A stretch of DNA of 53,573 bases from Deltaproteobacteria bacterium (GCA_016234925.1 JACRNI010000033.1:1-53573), one strand, 5' to 3'. Positions 30,314-39,556 are shown, numbered from the stretch's first letter. Notes: a model not told the origin generated them from the sequence alone. Numbers and translations: made by a program.

Positions 30314-31399
30314 CTAGTATTTATCCCATGATAAAAATAACCCTTTAAACCTCTCAAAAAACCAAGATAGATTAGGTTTATGCCTGCGTTTTATTTTTGA
30401 ATCAACAAATCCTTGAGCGATGAAGTCCAAGGCGATTGTGGCATCGCAAAAAACCTGATCATTATATCCGCTGCTCACCTCTTTGCCCCAAGAAATCGGC
30501 TCGGTCATAACTCCGCAGCCGGACAATCCTCCCCATTGCGGAGAATCGGTTGTAATTTGAAAGGCGTATTTAAAAGGATAAACCTTTTCGCTCCAATCTT
30601 TTAATGCCTGAGATACGGCAACGAGTTGGATGAAATCCTTTGGCACTCCTCCGCCGATGTAGCCCGCTGATTTTTCATATTTGTTTTTTCTGCCCCATTC
30701 CGCTATTTCCAGAATTTCTTCTTGGTCAAAAAACTGCTCTATAATAAGATTGCGTTTTGTTCTTGAATCTCCATTAAACGCCCTGATATACGCTTCACCG
30801 AAACCGCTGTCAACCAATGCCGGAGAAAACACCGGAACTTTGTGATGAGCCGCGTATGTCAGAATGCTCCAGATGTTTTTCTTTTTAAGCCATAGCCCAA
30901 ATTGATAAAGAAATTGCGAAGTGGAAAATACGGTCGGTTCTTTGAGTTTAGCGTTTAATTCCCTGAAAAACGCGGCAATGAGGTCTTCTAATTTTCTATA
31001 ATCGTATTCGTCCGCCGCATGGTCGTAAAACCTGTCCAGTTTTTGCTTTAATAATTTTTTATCGTCAACAAACCACGGGTCAACTTTGTAATATTTATGC
31101 CCCATTGCCTCGTAAATATCTTCTGATATATTCGCGCCAGTGCTTACTAAAACATCAATAAAGCGGTTTTTTATAAGATAACAGACAAGCGGCCAATATC
31201 CGGCGCTGGAAAGCGAGCCGCTCAATCCCAGAAAAATCATATTGCGGGGCGATAGAATCATCTCTCTCCAAACTTCATAGACTTCTCCCAAAGCCCTTGA
31301 TTGAAAAGACTGATTTTTTATTTCCAGAAGTTTTTTATGGAAATCTTTTTTGGAGATTTCTATGGGCTGACGAATGTTGTTTTTGATGTTGTTTTCCAT
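30314..31399 (-). CDS. deoxyhypusine synthase-like protein
   Basis: About 361 residues from MENNIKNNIRQPIEI. Family landmarks are MIFLGLSGSLSSAGYWPLV, DVLVSTGANISEDIYEAMG (NAD-binding region), GGVPKDFIQ, and near the C terminus SPQWGGLSGCGVMTEPISWGKE, where WGK carries the lysine that forms the enzyme-butylimine intermediate. Bacteria lack eIF5A, so these homologues are thought to act in polyamine metabolism (for example homospermidine formation from spermidine). SpeD and a small transporter nearby support that. The frame extends to 31480 only through a CCCCCTTTAGAAAAGGGGG repeat, so the internal ATG 31399 is chosen. Confidence 0.85.
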   Translation of the reverse strand: MENNIKNNIRQPIEISKKDFHKKLLEIKNQSFQSRALGEVYEVWREMILSPRNMIFLGLSGSLSSAGYWPLVCYLIKNRFIDVLVSTGANISEDIYEAMGHKYYKVDPWFVDDKKLLKQKLDRFYDHAADEYDYRKLEDLIAAFFRELNAKLKEPTVFSTSQFLYQFGLWLKKKNIWSILTYAAHHKVPVFSPALVDSGFGEAYIRAFNGDSRTKRNLIIEQFFDQEEILEIAEWGRKNKYEKSAGYIGGGVPKDFIQLVAVSQALKDWSEKVYPFKYAFQITTDSPQWGGLSGCGVMTEPISWGKEVSSGYNDQVFCDATIALDFIAQGFVDSKIKRRHKPNLSWFFERFKGLFLSWDKY

Positions 31400-31419
31400 A
31401 TTGAACCTGAAAATACCTT

Positions 31420-31497
31420 CTTTTAATCCCCCTGTATCCCCCTTTAGAAAAGGGGGGAAAGTTTTGTCCCCCTCTTTCATAAAGAGGGGTTAGGGGA
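31420..31497. repeat. CCCCCTTTA...AAAGGGGG composite hairpins (family 5)
   Basis: TAATCCCCCTGTATCCCCC and TTTAGAAAAGGGGGG are followed by CCCCCTCTTTCATAAAGAGGGG. The same word order occurs inside queA at 49495-49606. A TTTGTGAGACAAGGCTCGTGA repeat follows at 31513-31534. Confidence 0.75.
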
Positions 31498-31566
31498 GAT
31501 TATTTTCATGCCCCTTTGTGAGACAAGGCTCGTGAGGGTTTGTCCCGAAAATGCCCCATATGTCCT

Positions 31567-31622
31567 GTAGGGGCTTGATTTATCAAGCCTGCTTATTCGG
31601 GTGTCATAAATGCCACCCCTAC
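31567..31622. repeat. REPIN-like doublet GTAGGGG...CCCCTAC (family 1)
   Basis: It is nearly identical to 30-85, with hairpins GGCTTGATTTATCAAGCC and GGTGTCATAAATGCCACC. It lies between the deoxyhypusine synthase-like gene and the transporter. Confidence 0.88.
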
Positions 31623-31653
31623 ATTATTTTAGATGTTTTGGTATTTATCCTAA

Positions 31654-31995
31654 TCATGCAAACCTTGAAAGTAAGATTATTGATGTTATTGCCATGATGA
31701 CCCCGGCAACTTCATAATGGTTTAAGGTTTCATTAAACACAAAGACGCCAAGGAGTGTTAAAAGTATGACTGTAGTAAGGGAATAAACGACTGCAATGGT
31801 AGCCAGTTTTAGATACTTCATAATATATACCCATGGAAATACAGTTAAAGAATAAACCAATAAGGCTATTAAAAACTCTTTGTTTTTAACAGGCTTATCG
31901 TGAAGACTTGCAACCTTGAGAAAATAGTCTGCGATTATGGTTGGAAAGGCTTCAATGATAATTATTGCTGCAATCGCTAGTATTGGTCTGGTCAT
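31654..31995 (-). CDS. small four-TM transporter (SMR/EamA type)
   Basis: 113 residues with four predicted transmembrane helices, spanning ILAIAAIIIIEAFPTII, IALLVYSLTVFPWVYIM, ATIAVVYSLTTVILLTLLG and EVAGVIMAITSIILLS. The size, the early Glu in the first helix and the A-x-A-Y-S pattern of the third fit the small multidrug resistance family, whose MdtJI members export spermidine. Lying between a deoxyhypusine synthase-like gene and speD, a polyamine export role is a reasonable inference. A half-size EamA protein is the alternative. Confidence 0.75.
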   Translation of the reverse strand: MTRPILAIAAIIIIEAFPTIIADYFLKVASLHDKPVKNKEFLIALLVYSLTVFPWVYIMKYLKLATIAVVYSLTTVILLTLLGVFVFNETLNHYEVAGVIMAITSIILLSRFA

Positions 31996-32035
31996 AAGAG
32001 ATAATAAGTGTCAGTGTTTAGTGTTTGCGTCAGAA

Positions 32036-32093
32036 GTAGCCGCGGACATTTATGTCCGCAATTAAAAAATCCGACCTCAAGGTCGGCAACTAC
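32036..32093. repeat. GTAGCC-type doublet variant
   Basis: It starts GTAGCC and ends CAACTAC, with hairpins GCGGACATTTATGTCCGC and CCGACCTCAAGGTCGG separated by an A/T spacer. Its stems differ from those at 18368 and 19440, but the layout is the same. Confidence 0.8.
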
Positions 32094-32103
32094 AGCATTT
32101 GCA

Positions 32104-32529
32104 TCAACATACATTCTTTGTCGGATACCTTGTGCCCCGTTTAATGAAGTTTGTTTCTACATCTTTAAGTTCAAACCTTTTCTTGAAATAACTTATTATA
32201 AAGTCAATACCCATATTGTCCTTGCATGTATAAATATCTGCGCTCAAAAAACCTCTGCACGGAAATGTGTGGATGCTTATATGGCTCTCTGCAATCACAA
32301 CAAACCCGCTCCATCCACCGCAGTCTTTGATAGAGTTATCTGGCGCATAATATACATGGGGCTTGCAGAGTTTTTTCATGCCAAGTAATTCTGGTAATTC
32401 ATTCAGGCACTTAACAACCAGCCTCTTGTTGTTCAGTTTTTCAAAACTGCCTTTATATCCGTCTATGCACAGATGTTCGCCAAAGGTGGATGAAGGGGTG
32501 TATGCGGTTTTCGGCTTTTTTACTTTCAT
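32104..32529 (-). CDS. speD: S-adenosylmethionine decarboxylase proenzyme
   Basis: About 141 residues from MKVKKPKTAYTPSS; a TTG at 32583 would add 18 residues. SpeD makes decarboxylated AdoMet, the aminopropyl donor for spermidine. It is a pyruvoyl enzyme: autocleavage at Glu-Ser in AESHISIHTFP (about residue 85) yields the two subunits and the pyruvoyl group. GGWSGFVVIAESHISIHT and DIYTCKD are the conserved cores. The gene sits with the deoxyhypusine synthase-like and SMR genes as a polyamine group. No spermidine synthase gene is seen in the window. Confidence 0.9.
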   Translation of the reverse strand: MKVKKPKTAYTPSSTFGEHLCIDGYKGSFEKLNNKRLVVKCLNELPELLGMKKLCKPHVYYAPDNSIKDCGGWSGFVVIAESHISIHTFPCRGFLSADIYTCKDNMGIDFIISYFKKRFELKDVETNFIKRGTRYPTKNVC

Positions 32530-32662
32530 GTCAGTTGTATCAATTAGATGATTGCAAAATTTCCCAAAGATTACAAGTTTCAATAGAATTTGTCAATAAC
32601 TTTCGCCTCTTGATTTGTAGATATTTAGAACCTGCGGTTGTATGATTTGCCAAAGAGGTATT

Positions 32663-33067
32663 ATGGATATGGCTAATCGGGAAAATAAGGAGATTGGTTT
32701 AAGGATTAAAAAGGTGAGGACAGCGCTCGGTATTTCTCAGATGAAATTGGCAGATGCGGTTGGCGTATCATTTCAACAGATACAGAAATACGAGAGCGGC
32801 GCAAACAAGGTGTCAATTGAAAAACTTAAAAGGATCGCAGCGATTTTGAATGCACCCCTCTTATATTTAATTGGGGTAGAGAAGAAGCGAGGTAAAGAGG
32901 ATATTATAGCGGAAAAAGGCGCAAGATATGGTCAGATTGGGCTAGAAGACTTGTCAGCAGAGGAAATACACTTGTTGCTACAGTTTCGTTCAATTAAGAA
33001 TGATAGTGCAAAAGAAGGAATTGTTTTGTTATTAAAGGGGTTGGAGCAGAGTGAAAAGCGTAAATAA
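32663..33067 (+). CDS. XRE-family helix-turn-helix regulator
   Basis: About 134 residues from ATG 32663 (MDMANRENKEIGLRI), preceded by AAAGAGGTATT. The HTH is EIGLRIKKVRTALGISQMKL, ADAVGVSFQQIQKYESGANK and VSIEKLKRIAAIL. The C-terminal 60 residues (LSAEEIHLLLQFRSIKN) are a helical dimer region as in many small phage-like and SinR/Rhizobium-type regulators. It stands alone between speD and topA, pointing away from both. The target is unknown. Confidence 0.82.
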   Translation: MDMANRENKEIGLRIKKVRTALGISQMKLADAVGVSFQQIQKYESGANKVSIEKLKRIAAILNAPLLYLIGVEKKRGKEDIIAEKGARYGQIGLEDLSAEEIHLLLQFRSIKNDSAKEGIVLLLKGLEQSEKRK

Positions 33068-33075
33068 ATTTAACA

Positions 33076-35307
33076 TCACCCTTCTCTCTTATATCCGCAC
33101 CCTTCATTCGGGCATTTGATTGCATTGCCTTCTTTAGAATGTTTCTCAATAAGGATTTTAAAGCCGCATTCAGGGCATTTTTCATTTATTGGCTTATCCC
33201 ACAGCGCATATTTGCATTTAGGATAGTTTGAGCAGCTGTAAAAGATTTTCCTTTTCTTTGACTGCCTTTCAACCATATTGCCGTCGCAGCCTTCTTGAGG
33301 ACATTTTACGCCAATGGACAACGGCTTTGCAGTCTTGCACTGCGGATAGTCTGAACATGCCAGAAACCTGCCAAACCTGCCTGTTTTAACAAGCATTGAC
33401 TTTCCGCAGTTAGGGCATTTTTCTCCTGTATCTTCCTGCACAATCTCAACTACACTAACCTTGCCGTTTTCATCTGTAGAAAATTCCTTTGTGTTTTTAC
33501 ATTCAGGATAAGCGGGGCACGCAAGGAATTTGCCGTTCCTGCCCCATTTTATATTCATGAACTTTCCGCACTTATCGCACTGTATATCAGTTGGAATTTC
33601 CTGCTTCTTGACATCCTTCATCTCAACCTTTGCCTTTTCTAAACTCTGTTTAAAAGGGGCGTAAAATCCCCTCATTGCGTCAAGCCATTTGAGTTTTCCA
33701 TCCTCTATCTTGTCAAGGTCTTCTTCCATATGCGCTGTAAATTCCACATTTAAAATATCAGGGAAACTCTTTACAAGAAGGTCTGTAACCATAAAACCAA
33801 GTTCAGTCGGGATAAACTGGTTTTTTTCTTTTACAGCATATTCCCTGTCCTGAATAGTTGAAATGATCGCGGCATAGGTCGACGGTCTGCCAATGCCGTT
33901 TTCCTCAAGTTCCTTTACAAGCGTGGCCTCTGTAAACCTTGGCTGAGGCTGTGTAAAGTGCTGCTTTGGCAAAAGGTTTAAGAGTTTCAAAACATCTCCT
34001 TTTGCAAGAGAAGGAAGCGCTGCCTCTTCTTCTTCTTCATCCCTTGCCTCTGCATATACTGCTGTGAAACCTGCAAATTTAACAATAGAGCCGTTTGCCT
34101 GAAACAGATATTTTCCAGCATCTATCAAAACCGCTGTCTGGTCAAGGATTTGAGGCATCATCTGGCTTGCAACAAATCTATTCCAGATGAGTTGATAAAG
34201 CGCGAAATGGTCTTTTGAAAGGAATTTTTTTACTGCCTCAGGCGGATGTTGAAAATATGTGGGTCTTATTGCCTCGTGCGCATCTTGAGCGCCTTTTTTG
34301 CTTTGATAGGCATTTGGTTTTGCAGGCAGATATGCGCTGCTGAATCTTTCTTGAATATATGCCCTTGCATCCCTGACTGCATCAGATGAGACCCTTGTTG
34401 AATCTGTTCTCATATATGTTATAAGCCCGACAGAGCCTTTTTCGCCGAGTGGGATGCCTTCATACAACTGCTGCGCAATCATCATTGTCTTTTTTGCTGT
34501 AAAACCCAATTTCCTTGCCGCATCCTGCTGGAGTTTGCTTGTTATAAAAGGCGGCAAAGGATTTCTCTTTCTTTCTTTTTTTTCAACATCCCTTACTGCA
34601 AAATCTTTTCCCTCAACCTCTTTTAATATTTTATTTGCATCCTGCTCATTTTTTATCTCTAATTTCTTGTCATCTTTTTTGGTTAACTTTGCCTTAAAAC
34701 CTGTGCCTGTCTTTTCAAGTTCCGCTGTTATGCTCCAGTATTCCTGCGGCACAAATGCCTTGATTTCCCTTTCCCTCTCGCATATAAGTCTTACAGCAAC
34801 AGACTGAACCCTGCCGGCGCTTAAGCCATATCTCACCTTTTTCCAAAGGATCGGGCTTATCTCGTAGCCGACCAATCTATCAAGGATGCGTCTTGCCTGC
34901 TGCGCCTCAAACTTGCTCCTGTCAAGCCTTGAGGGCGATTTTATTGCCTCAATAACGCCCTTTTCAGTTATTTCGTTAAATAGAACCCGATATATATTAT
35001 CTTTTTTTCCGTCGACCTCTTCTGCAATATGCCATGCAATCGCCTCGCCCTCCCTGTCAGGGTCAGGCGCAAGATATATTTTATCAGCAGACTTGGCAGC
35101 CTTTTTAAGTTCAGCAATCACCTTTGTCTTGCCCTTGATTGTTTCATAATGCGGGGCAAAATCATTTTCTACATCAACGCCGAGTTTGCTCTTTGGCAAA
35201 TCCTTTACATGGCCTATAGACGCCTTGACAGTAAAATCCTTTCCCAGAAACTTATTTATTGTCTTTGCCTTTGCAGGCGATTCAACTATTACCAATGATT
35301 TTGGCAT
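33076..35307 (-). CDS. topA: DNA topoisomerase I (type IA)
   Basis: 743 residues. It relaxes negative supercoils by transient 5'-phosphotyrosine cleavage. The TOPRIM domain starts SLVIVESPAKAKTI and includes PDPDREGEAIAWHI with the metal-binding acidic triad. The active-site tyrosine is in GLITYMRTDSTRVS (about residue 295). Four C-terminal zinc-ribbon units follow: CDKCGKFMN, CPNCGKSML, CPQEGCDGN and CPECGFKIL. It is first in a topA-smg-dprA order on this strand, typical for the group. No insertion was found in it, unlike several neighbours. Confidence 0.96.
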   Translation of the reverse strand: MPKSLVIVESPAKAKTINKFLGKDFTVKASIGHVKDLPKSKLGVDVENDFAPHYETIKGKTKVIAELKKAAKSADKIYLAPDPDREGEAIAWHIAEEVDGKKDNIYRVLFNEITEKGVIEAIKSPSRLDRSKFEAQQARRILDRLVGYEISPILWKKVRYGLSAGRVQSVAVRLICEREREIKAFVPQEYWSITAELEKTGTGFKAKLTKKDDKKLEIKNEQDANKILKEVEGKDFAVRDVEKKERKRNPLPPFITSKLQQDAARKLGFTAKKTMMIAQQLYEGIPLGEKGSVGLITYMRTDSTRVSSDAVRDARAYIQERFSSAYLPAKPNAYQSKKGAQDAHEAIRPTYFQHPPEAVKKFLSKDHFALYQLIWNRFVASQMMPQILDQTAVLIDAGKYLFQANGSIVKFAGFTAVYAEARDEEEEEAALPSLAKGDVLKLLNLLPKQHFTQPQPRFTEATLVKELEENGIGRPSTYAAIISTIQDREYAVKEKNQFIPTELGFMVTDLLVKSFPDILNVEFTAHMEEDLDKIEDGKLKWLDAMRGFYAPFKQSLEKAKVEMKDVKKQEIPTDIQCDKCGKFMNIKWGRNGKFLACPAYPECKNTKEFSTDENGKVSVVEIVQEDTGEKCPNCGKSMLVKTGRFGRFLACSDYPQCKTAKPLSIGVKCPQEGCDGNMVERQSKKRKIFYSCSNYPKCKYALWDKPINEKCPECGFKILIEKHSKEGNAIKCPNEGCGYKREG

Positions 35308-35411
35308 ATAACCCCTTTACCTTATAAAATTCCAAATCTCAAATTTCAAATTACAAATAAATTCCAATTGCCAAAACTCCAATGACAGAAAGAACTTGAA
35401 ATTTACTGCCT

Positions 35412-35867
35412 TTAATGGCTCATCTCTTTCCAGTCTTCTTCTATAATCTTTATTGCCTTTTCCTTCCAGTTTTTTTTAGAACTTGCGGAAAGCATCATTG
35501 CGGAGATTACCTTTATATCATCTTTTTTGATTTGCGGTATATCAAGCATAAGCGCCCTTTCTATGATTTCTTCCTGCAGTTTAGAGTCAATAAAACCCAT
35601 CTCCTTTAGTTTCAGCAAAAATCCCTGCGCCTCATTGGAAAATCTTGCCTTTTCAAATGAAGCAAAAACCCTCATAGACTTATCCATCATAACAGCCCCT
35701 TTGTCAATCATCACGGCTTTAATCCATGCAATTGCGGCATTTACCTCTTTAGGCGAATAACCCTGAAGATTAAGCGATGCCTTCCACATCCTTTCATCGC
35801 CTATTTCACCTTCTTCTATTACATATTGGATAAGCACAGCGATAATTTCCCAAATCTTCTTTTGCAT
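35412..35867 (-). CDS. smg: DUF494/Smg family protein
   Basis: 151 residues. The helical protein matches the Smg family often found next to dprA, with KIWEIIAVLIQYVIEEGEIGDE at the N terminus and GFLLKLKEMGFIDSKLQEEIIERAL in the middle. Molecular function is unknown; in gamma-proteobacteria it is encoded in the def-fmt-dprA-smg-topA region. The order topA-smg-dprA here agrees. The gaps on either side carry low-complexity CAAATTTCAAATTACAAAT (35335-35355) and GGTAAAG/TACCTG (35880-35965) repeats. Confidence 0.85.
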   Translation of the reverse strand: MQKKIWEIIAVLIQYVIEEGEIGDERMWKASLNLQGYSPKEVNAAIAWIKAVMIDKGAVMMDKSMRVFASFEKARFSNEAQGFLLKLKEMGFIDSKLQEEIIERALMLDIPQIKKDDIKVISAMMLSASSKKNWKEKAIKIIEEDWKEMSH

Positions 35868-35954
35868 CTTGCCTCCTTAAATCAGGTAAAGTAAAAACAG
35901 GAATAGGTAAAGGGTAAAGATTTTTCTCTACCTATACCTCTACCTGTATCTATC

Positions 35955-37073
35955 CTATACCTGTTTCTTATAAAATATCTTGCCGGGCCCTTGTCCTATA
36001 AAACCCTTTATCTCCATATCCAGAAGGATTGCATTTATCTTTGAGACAGACAGTCCTGTCTCCTGTATTATTGTGTCTATTAAAAGAGGTGAACCCTCTA
36101 AAAGATTCAATATATTTTCTTCTTCTGGCAGTAAATCCCGATTTTCAGCAATATTTTCTTTTCTAACCCCTCTCTGGACAGGGAGTTCATCAAGTATATC
36201 TTCGGTGCATTCTATTAGTTTGGCGCCGTCCTTTATGAGTTTGTTTGTCCCTTTGCTTCTCTCAGATGTTATCGCGCCGGGCAGGGCAAACACATCTCTG
36301 CCGTAATCAAGCGCAAGCCTCGCAGTAATAAGGGAGCCGCTTTTTAAAGACGCCTCCACAACCAAAACGCCGTGCGACAATCCGCTTATTATCCTGTTTC
36401 TCATAGGAAAGTTTTGCGGTATAGGCGGCATACCCATTGGATACTCTGAAATAACCGCGCCATTTTCAGTAATCTCTCCAAATAGTTTCTTATTCTCCTG
36501 CGGATAAATAATATCTATGCCGCAGCCCAAAACAGCAATCGTCCTTCCCTTGCCAGATAATGCGCCTCTATGTGCGGCTGAATCAATGCCCCTTGCAAGA
36601 CCGCTTACAACCGTAAGCCCTGCCTCTGCCAGTTCCCTTGCGAGCCTTTCCGCTGTTGTAATGCCGTAATGGCTCGGCGTCCTTGTGCCAACAACCGCTA
36701 CTGCAAGATTATCTTGCTCAAGGATATTTCCCTTTACATAAAGATATGGAGGGGGGTCGTTGATGGTCAATAGATTTTTTGGAAAGTTATTATCTTTGAT
36801 TGTTACAATTGATACATTATGTTTTTGAATCAGGCTTATCTCTTTTTCTATTTCTTCCCATTCCTTAAATCTCTTTACTGCAAGCGCTGATTCTTTTTTT
36901 AATCCCTCTACTTCCAAAAGTTCTTCAATGGATGCTTTAAATACATTTTCCGGGCTGTGAAACCTATTTATAAGGGATTTATAAACTGCCTTGCCAATCT
37001 TTGGAATGCAGTTCAATCCAAGCCAGTATCTCAAGTCCTTTGGATTTGATATGTGAACTTTGGCATTTGACAT
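35955..37073 (-). CDS. dprA: DNA-processing protein DprA
   Basis: 372 residues. DprA binds incoming single-stranded DNA in transformation and loads RecA. An N-terminal helix-hairpin-helix/SAM-like region precedes the extended Rossmann core: VVGTRTPSHYGITTAERLAREL, TVVSGLARGIDSAAHRGAL, TIAVLGCGIDIIYPQENKKLF, and RNRIISGLSHGVLVVEA. A C-terminal winged helix (NLLEGSPLLIDTIIQETGLS) completes the standard layout. Translation begins at ATG 37073, four bases after the previous gene's stop, suggesting cotranscription with the envelope genes upstream. Confidence 0.95.
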   Translation of the reverse strand: MSNAKVHISNPKDLRYWLGLNCIPKIGKAVYKSLINRFHSPENVFKASIEELLEVEGLKKESALAVKRFKEWEEIEKEISLIQKHNVSIVTIKDNNFPKNLLTINDPPPYLYVKGNILEQDNLAVAVVGTRTPSHYGITTAERLARELAEAGLTVVSGLARGIDSAAHRGALSGKGRTIAVLGCGIDIIYPQENKKLFGEITENGAVISEYPMGMPPIPQNFPMRNRIISGLSHGVLVVEASLKSGSLITARLALDYGRDVFALPGAITSERSKGTNKLIKDGAKLIECTEDILDELPVQRGVRKENIAENRDLLPEEENILNLLEGSPLLIDTIIQETGLSVSKINAILLDMEIKGFIGQGPGKIFYKKQV

Positions 37074-37077
37074 TTCC

Positions 37078-37824
37078 CTATTCTGCTGTCATTACCCAAT
37101 CGCCGGCCACTATAGATTCTATGCTCTGAGTAATTATGGCTGAAGATGTATCATCCTGCGCATTGATTATAATAACCCTTCCTATCTCCTTTTCAGGAAG
37201 AGGAACATCCTTTTCTGTGACAGGATGAGACGCATCTTTTCTTGGCCTAAAAACACTCAATACATTGCCGGCATCAATGCCGTGCTTTTTGCCCTTATCT
37301 ATATAGACTATATCGCCTTTTGCAGAATCAACCCTCTTTTCAAGCCCTGTAATGACAACGCCGTAAACGATTTTCCCTGCCTTTTTTATTTCAACCTCTG
37401 TTATTGGCGGCTCAAAGGATTTCAGTCTGTCTCCTACATTTATCTCCTTATATGTCTTGTTAATCCTTCCAACAGCAGCATCTCGTCTTATCTCAATAAC
37501 TTCAAGACTTCCCAGAATGTCAATTATAACCCCTGCCTTCTTGTCAGTTACAGGGTGTTTTATCTCATCAACCACTCTGAATACATTAAATCTGTCGCCT
37601 ATCTTTGCCGTTACATCGCGAAATAAAACAAACACGACATCGCCCTTGTTAAAAATCGTTTTATCATCTGCGCCCTTAACAATAATGCCTGTGTTTAAGG
37701 CATCATTTGACGATAAAAAACCGCCTCTCTGGAGCATGGTTGATGTTATCTTTTCAGCAGAATCCGCTCTGTTAAACAAAACCAATAAAAAAAATATTGC
37801 CAGTAAAAATTTTGTTTTGTTCAT
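37078..37824 (-). CDS. exported beta-rich protein of unknown function
   Basis: 248 residues with a signal peptide (KFLLAIFFLLVLFNRADSA). The mature part contains two similar blocks of the type KGDVVFVLF...VFRV...HPVTDKKAGVIIDILGSLEVIEI, repeated as KGDIVYIDKG...VFRPRKDASHPVTEKD...IGRVIIINAQ. These resemble the C-terminal module of LysM-linked envelope proteins and the FlgT C-terminal fold in deltaproteobacteria. No LysM domain is present here. The ribosome-binding site AGGAGATACT precedes the ATG. Gene order (TPR protein, this, dprA) suggests an envelope role. Confidence 0.7.
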   Translation of the reverse strand: MNKTKFLLAIFFLLVLFNRADSAEKITSTMLQRGGFLSSNDALNTGIIVKGADDKTIFNKGDVVFVLFRDVTAKIGDRFNVFRVVDEIKHPVTDKKAGVIIDILGSLEVIEIRRDAAVGRINKTYKEINVGDRLKSFEPPITEVEIKKAGKIVYGVVITGLEKRVDSAKGDIVYIDKGKKHGIDAGNVLSVFRPRKDASHPVTEKDVPLPEKEIGRVIIINAQDDTSSAIITQSIESIVAGDWVMTAE

Positions 37825-37846
37825 AGTATCTCCTTTTACTTTTTAA

Positions 37847-39556
37847 TTATTTTTGCAAAAATTTCTTCACTTCTTTGCAAGAAACTTCATCTCCTAGCTC
37901 ACATGCCCTTTGTAAATCATAAAATATCCGAGGGTAAGATTTGGAGATTGTTTTTCCATTTTCTCTTTCTACCTCTTTTAAAGCCTTGCACCCACCTTCA
38001 TCTCCCATGTTACAAGCCTTTTGTAAATCAGAGATTGCATTGCCTGTCTTTTTTAACATAGCATAAGCAAGCCCACGATTGTAGTAGTTAAGGGCATAAG
38101 TCGGGTCTAATTCAATTGCCTTATTAAAATCCTCAATCGCCCTGTCCTGTTGTCCTTTATTAGCATAAGCAATTCCACGATTGTAATAGACTAAGGCATC
38201 ATTCGGGTTTAATGCAATTGCCTTATTATAATCCTCAATTGCCCTGTCCTGTTGACTTTTATAAGCATAGGCAAAACCACGACCAATATAGGAAGCAGCA
38301 GAATTAGGGTTTAATGCAATTGCCTTATTAAAGTCCTCAATTGCCCTGTCATGTTGTCCTTTGTAACCATAGGTAAGCCCCCGACTGTAGTAGGCTTCGG
38401 CATCATTTGGGTTTAATGCAATTGCCTTATTAAAATCTTCAATAGCCTTGTCCTGTTGTCCTTTGTTAAGATAAGCAAGCCCACGATTGTAGTAGTCAAG
38501 GGTATAAGTTGGATCTAATGCAATTGCCTTATTATAATCATCAATTGCATTGTCAAGTTGTCTTTTATAAGCATAGGTAATACCACGAGCGCTATAAACA
38601 GCAGCATAATTTGGATCTAATGCAATTGCCTTATTAAAGTCCTCAATTGCCCTGTCATATTGGCCTTTGTAACCATATGCATATCCGCGACTTAAATAAG
38701 GAATGGCATTTTTAGGATTTAATGTTATTGCTTTATTATAAAGTTCAATTGCTATATCATATTGACCTTTTCCAATATATGCAATTCCCATATTGCTATA
38801 GGCTTCGGCATAACTCGGATCTATTGCAATTGCCTTATTAAAGTCCTCAATTGCCTTGTCATGTTGCCCTTTGTTATGATAAGCAAGCCCACGATTGTTA
38901 TAAGCGAAGACATCATCCGGGATTAAGGCAATTACATTTGTATATGCCTCTATTGCCTTATCACGTTCTTTATTTAGGCTGTAAGTATATCCTTTTTCAA
39001 ACCACTCATTAGCCTGAAGTAACTTTTCTTCCTCTGCAATCTTTGCTTTTACCTCTTTTCTTTCTTTTTCACCCTTTGCCTGTGCCAATTGTTTCTTTAA
39101 TTCCTCATTCTCCCTCTGGCTCCTTGTATAATCTTCCTGTATCTTTTTGTAATCGTCAACAAATAATTTATCTTTAACCTTAATCTTATTTGCCATCTCC
39201 TCTGTTTTATCAAGATTGACCTTTGCGTTGATTTTTACCCAAAAGTTAATGCCGTCTCCGACAATAGTCCTTTTCTTGTCTAATACAGTAACCTCCATCA
39301 AGCCCGATGCAATGACCTTGATTTCATCTTCTGTCAGTTGGAAGTTTTTTACCTTTGAATAACTCTCAACATAAGTTCCTGCCTCTTCCAATGCAGTCCG
39401 TTTTGCCTGTAATAATGCCCTGCTCTCCGCAACAGTCGGCGTTTCGCCGTCGCCCATGTTGTAAGTTCCTTCTGCAACAATCTCTTTAACTTGCGCAAAA
39501 CTAAGGGATGAATAGAACAAGGAAAAGACAACAATGACTGCAAGGATGTATCTCAT
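37847..39556 (-). CDS. exported TPR-repeat protein
   Basis: 569 residues. The signal peptide is MRYILAVIVVFSLFYSSLSF followed by AQ. The N-terminal 120 residues resemble the LPP20/FlgT N-terminal type domain (AEGTYNMGDGETPTVAESRALLQAKRTAL), followed by a coiled coil (residues 135-180). Ten consecutive 34-residue TPR units follow (about 186-520), with units 2-9 close to a KGQxDxAIEDFNKAIALxP consensus. The DNA of these units is also similar, with a 102-bp period (38100-38900), so copy number could change by recombination. Two Sel1-like C-terminal pieces (QKACNMGDEGGCKAL, QRACELGDEVSCKEV) end the chain. It likely scaffolds an envelope complex. Confidence 0.82.
   Translation of the reverse strand: MRYILAVIVVFSLFYSSLSFAQVKEIVAEGTYNMGDGETPTVAESRALLQAKRTALEEAGTYVESYSKVKNFQLTEDEIKVIASGLMEVTVLDKKRTIVGDGINFWVKINAKVNLDKTEEMANKIKVKDKLFVDDYKKIQEDYTRSQRENEELKKQLAQAKGEKERKEVKAKIAEEEKLLQANEWFEKGYTYSLNKERDKAIEAYTNVIALIPDDVFAYNNRGLAYHNKGQHDKAIEDFNKAIAIDPSYAEAYSNMGIAYIGKGQYDIAIELYNKAITLNPKNAIPYLSRGYAYGYKGQYDRAIEDFNKAIALDPNYAAVYSARGITYAYKRQLDNAIDDYNKAIALDPTYTLDYYNRGLAYLNKGQQDKAIEDFNKAIALNPNDAEAYYSRGLTYGYKGQHDRAIEDFNKAIALNPNSAASYIGRGFAYAYKSQQDRAIEDYNKAIALNPNDALVYYNRGIAYANKGQQDRAIEDFNKAIELDPTYALNYYNRGLAYAMLKKTGNAISDLQKACNMGDEGGCKALKEVERENGKTISKSYPRIFYDLQRACELGDEVSCKEVKKFLQK

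Noticed and set aside
30314-31480. Using the longer start of the deoxyhypusine synthase-like frame at 31480.
   Set aside because: The extra codons (KTFPPFLKGDTGGLK) are encoded by a CCCCCTTTA...GGGGG repeat, and an internal ATG precedes the conserved protein.
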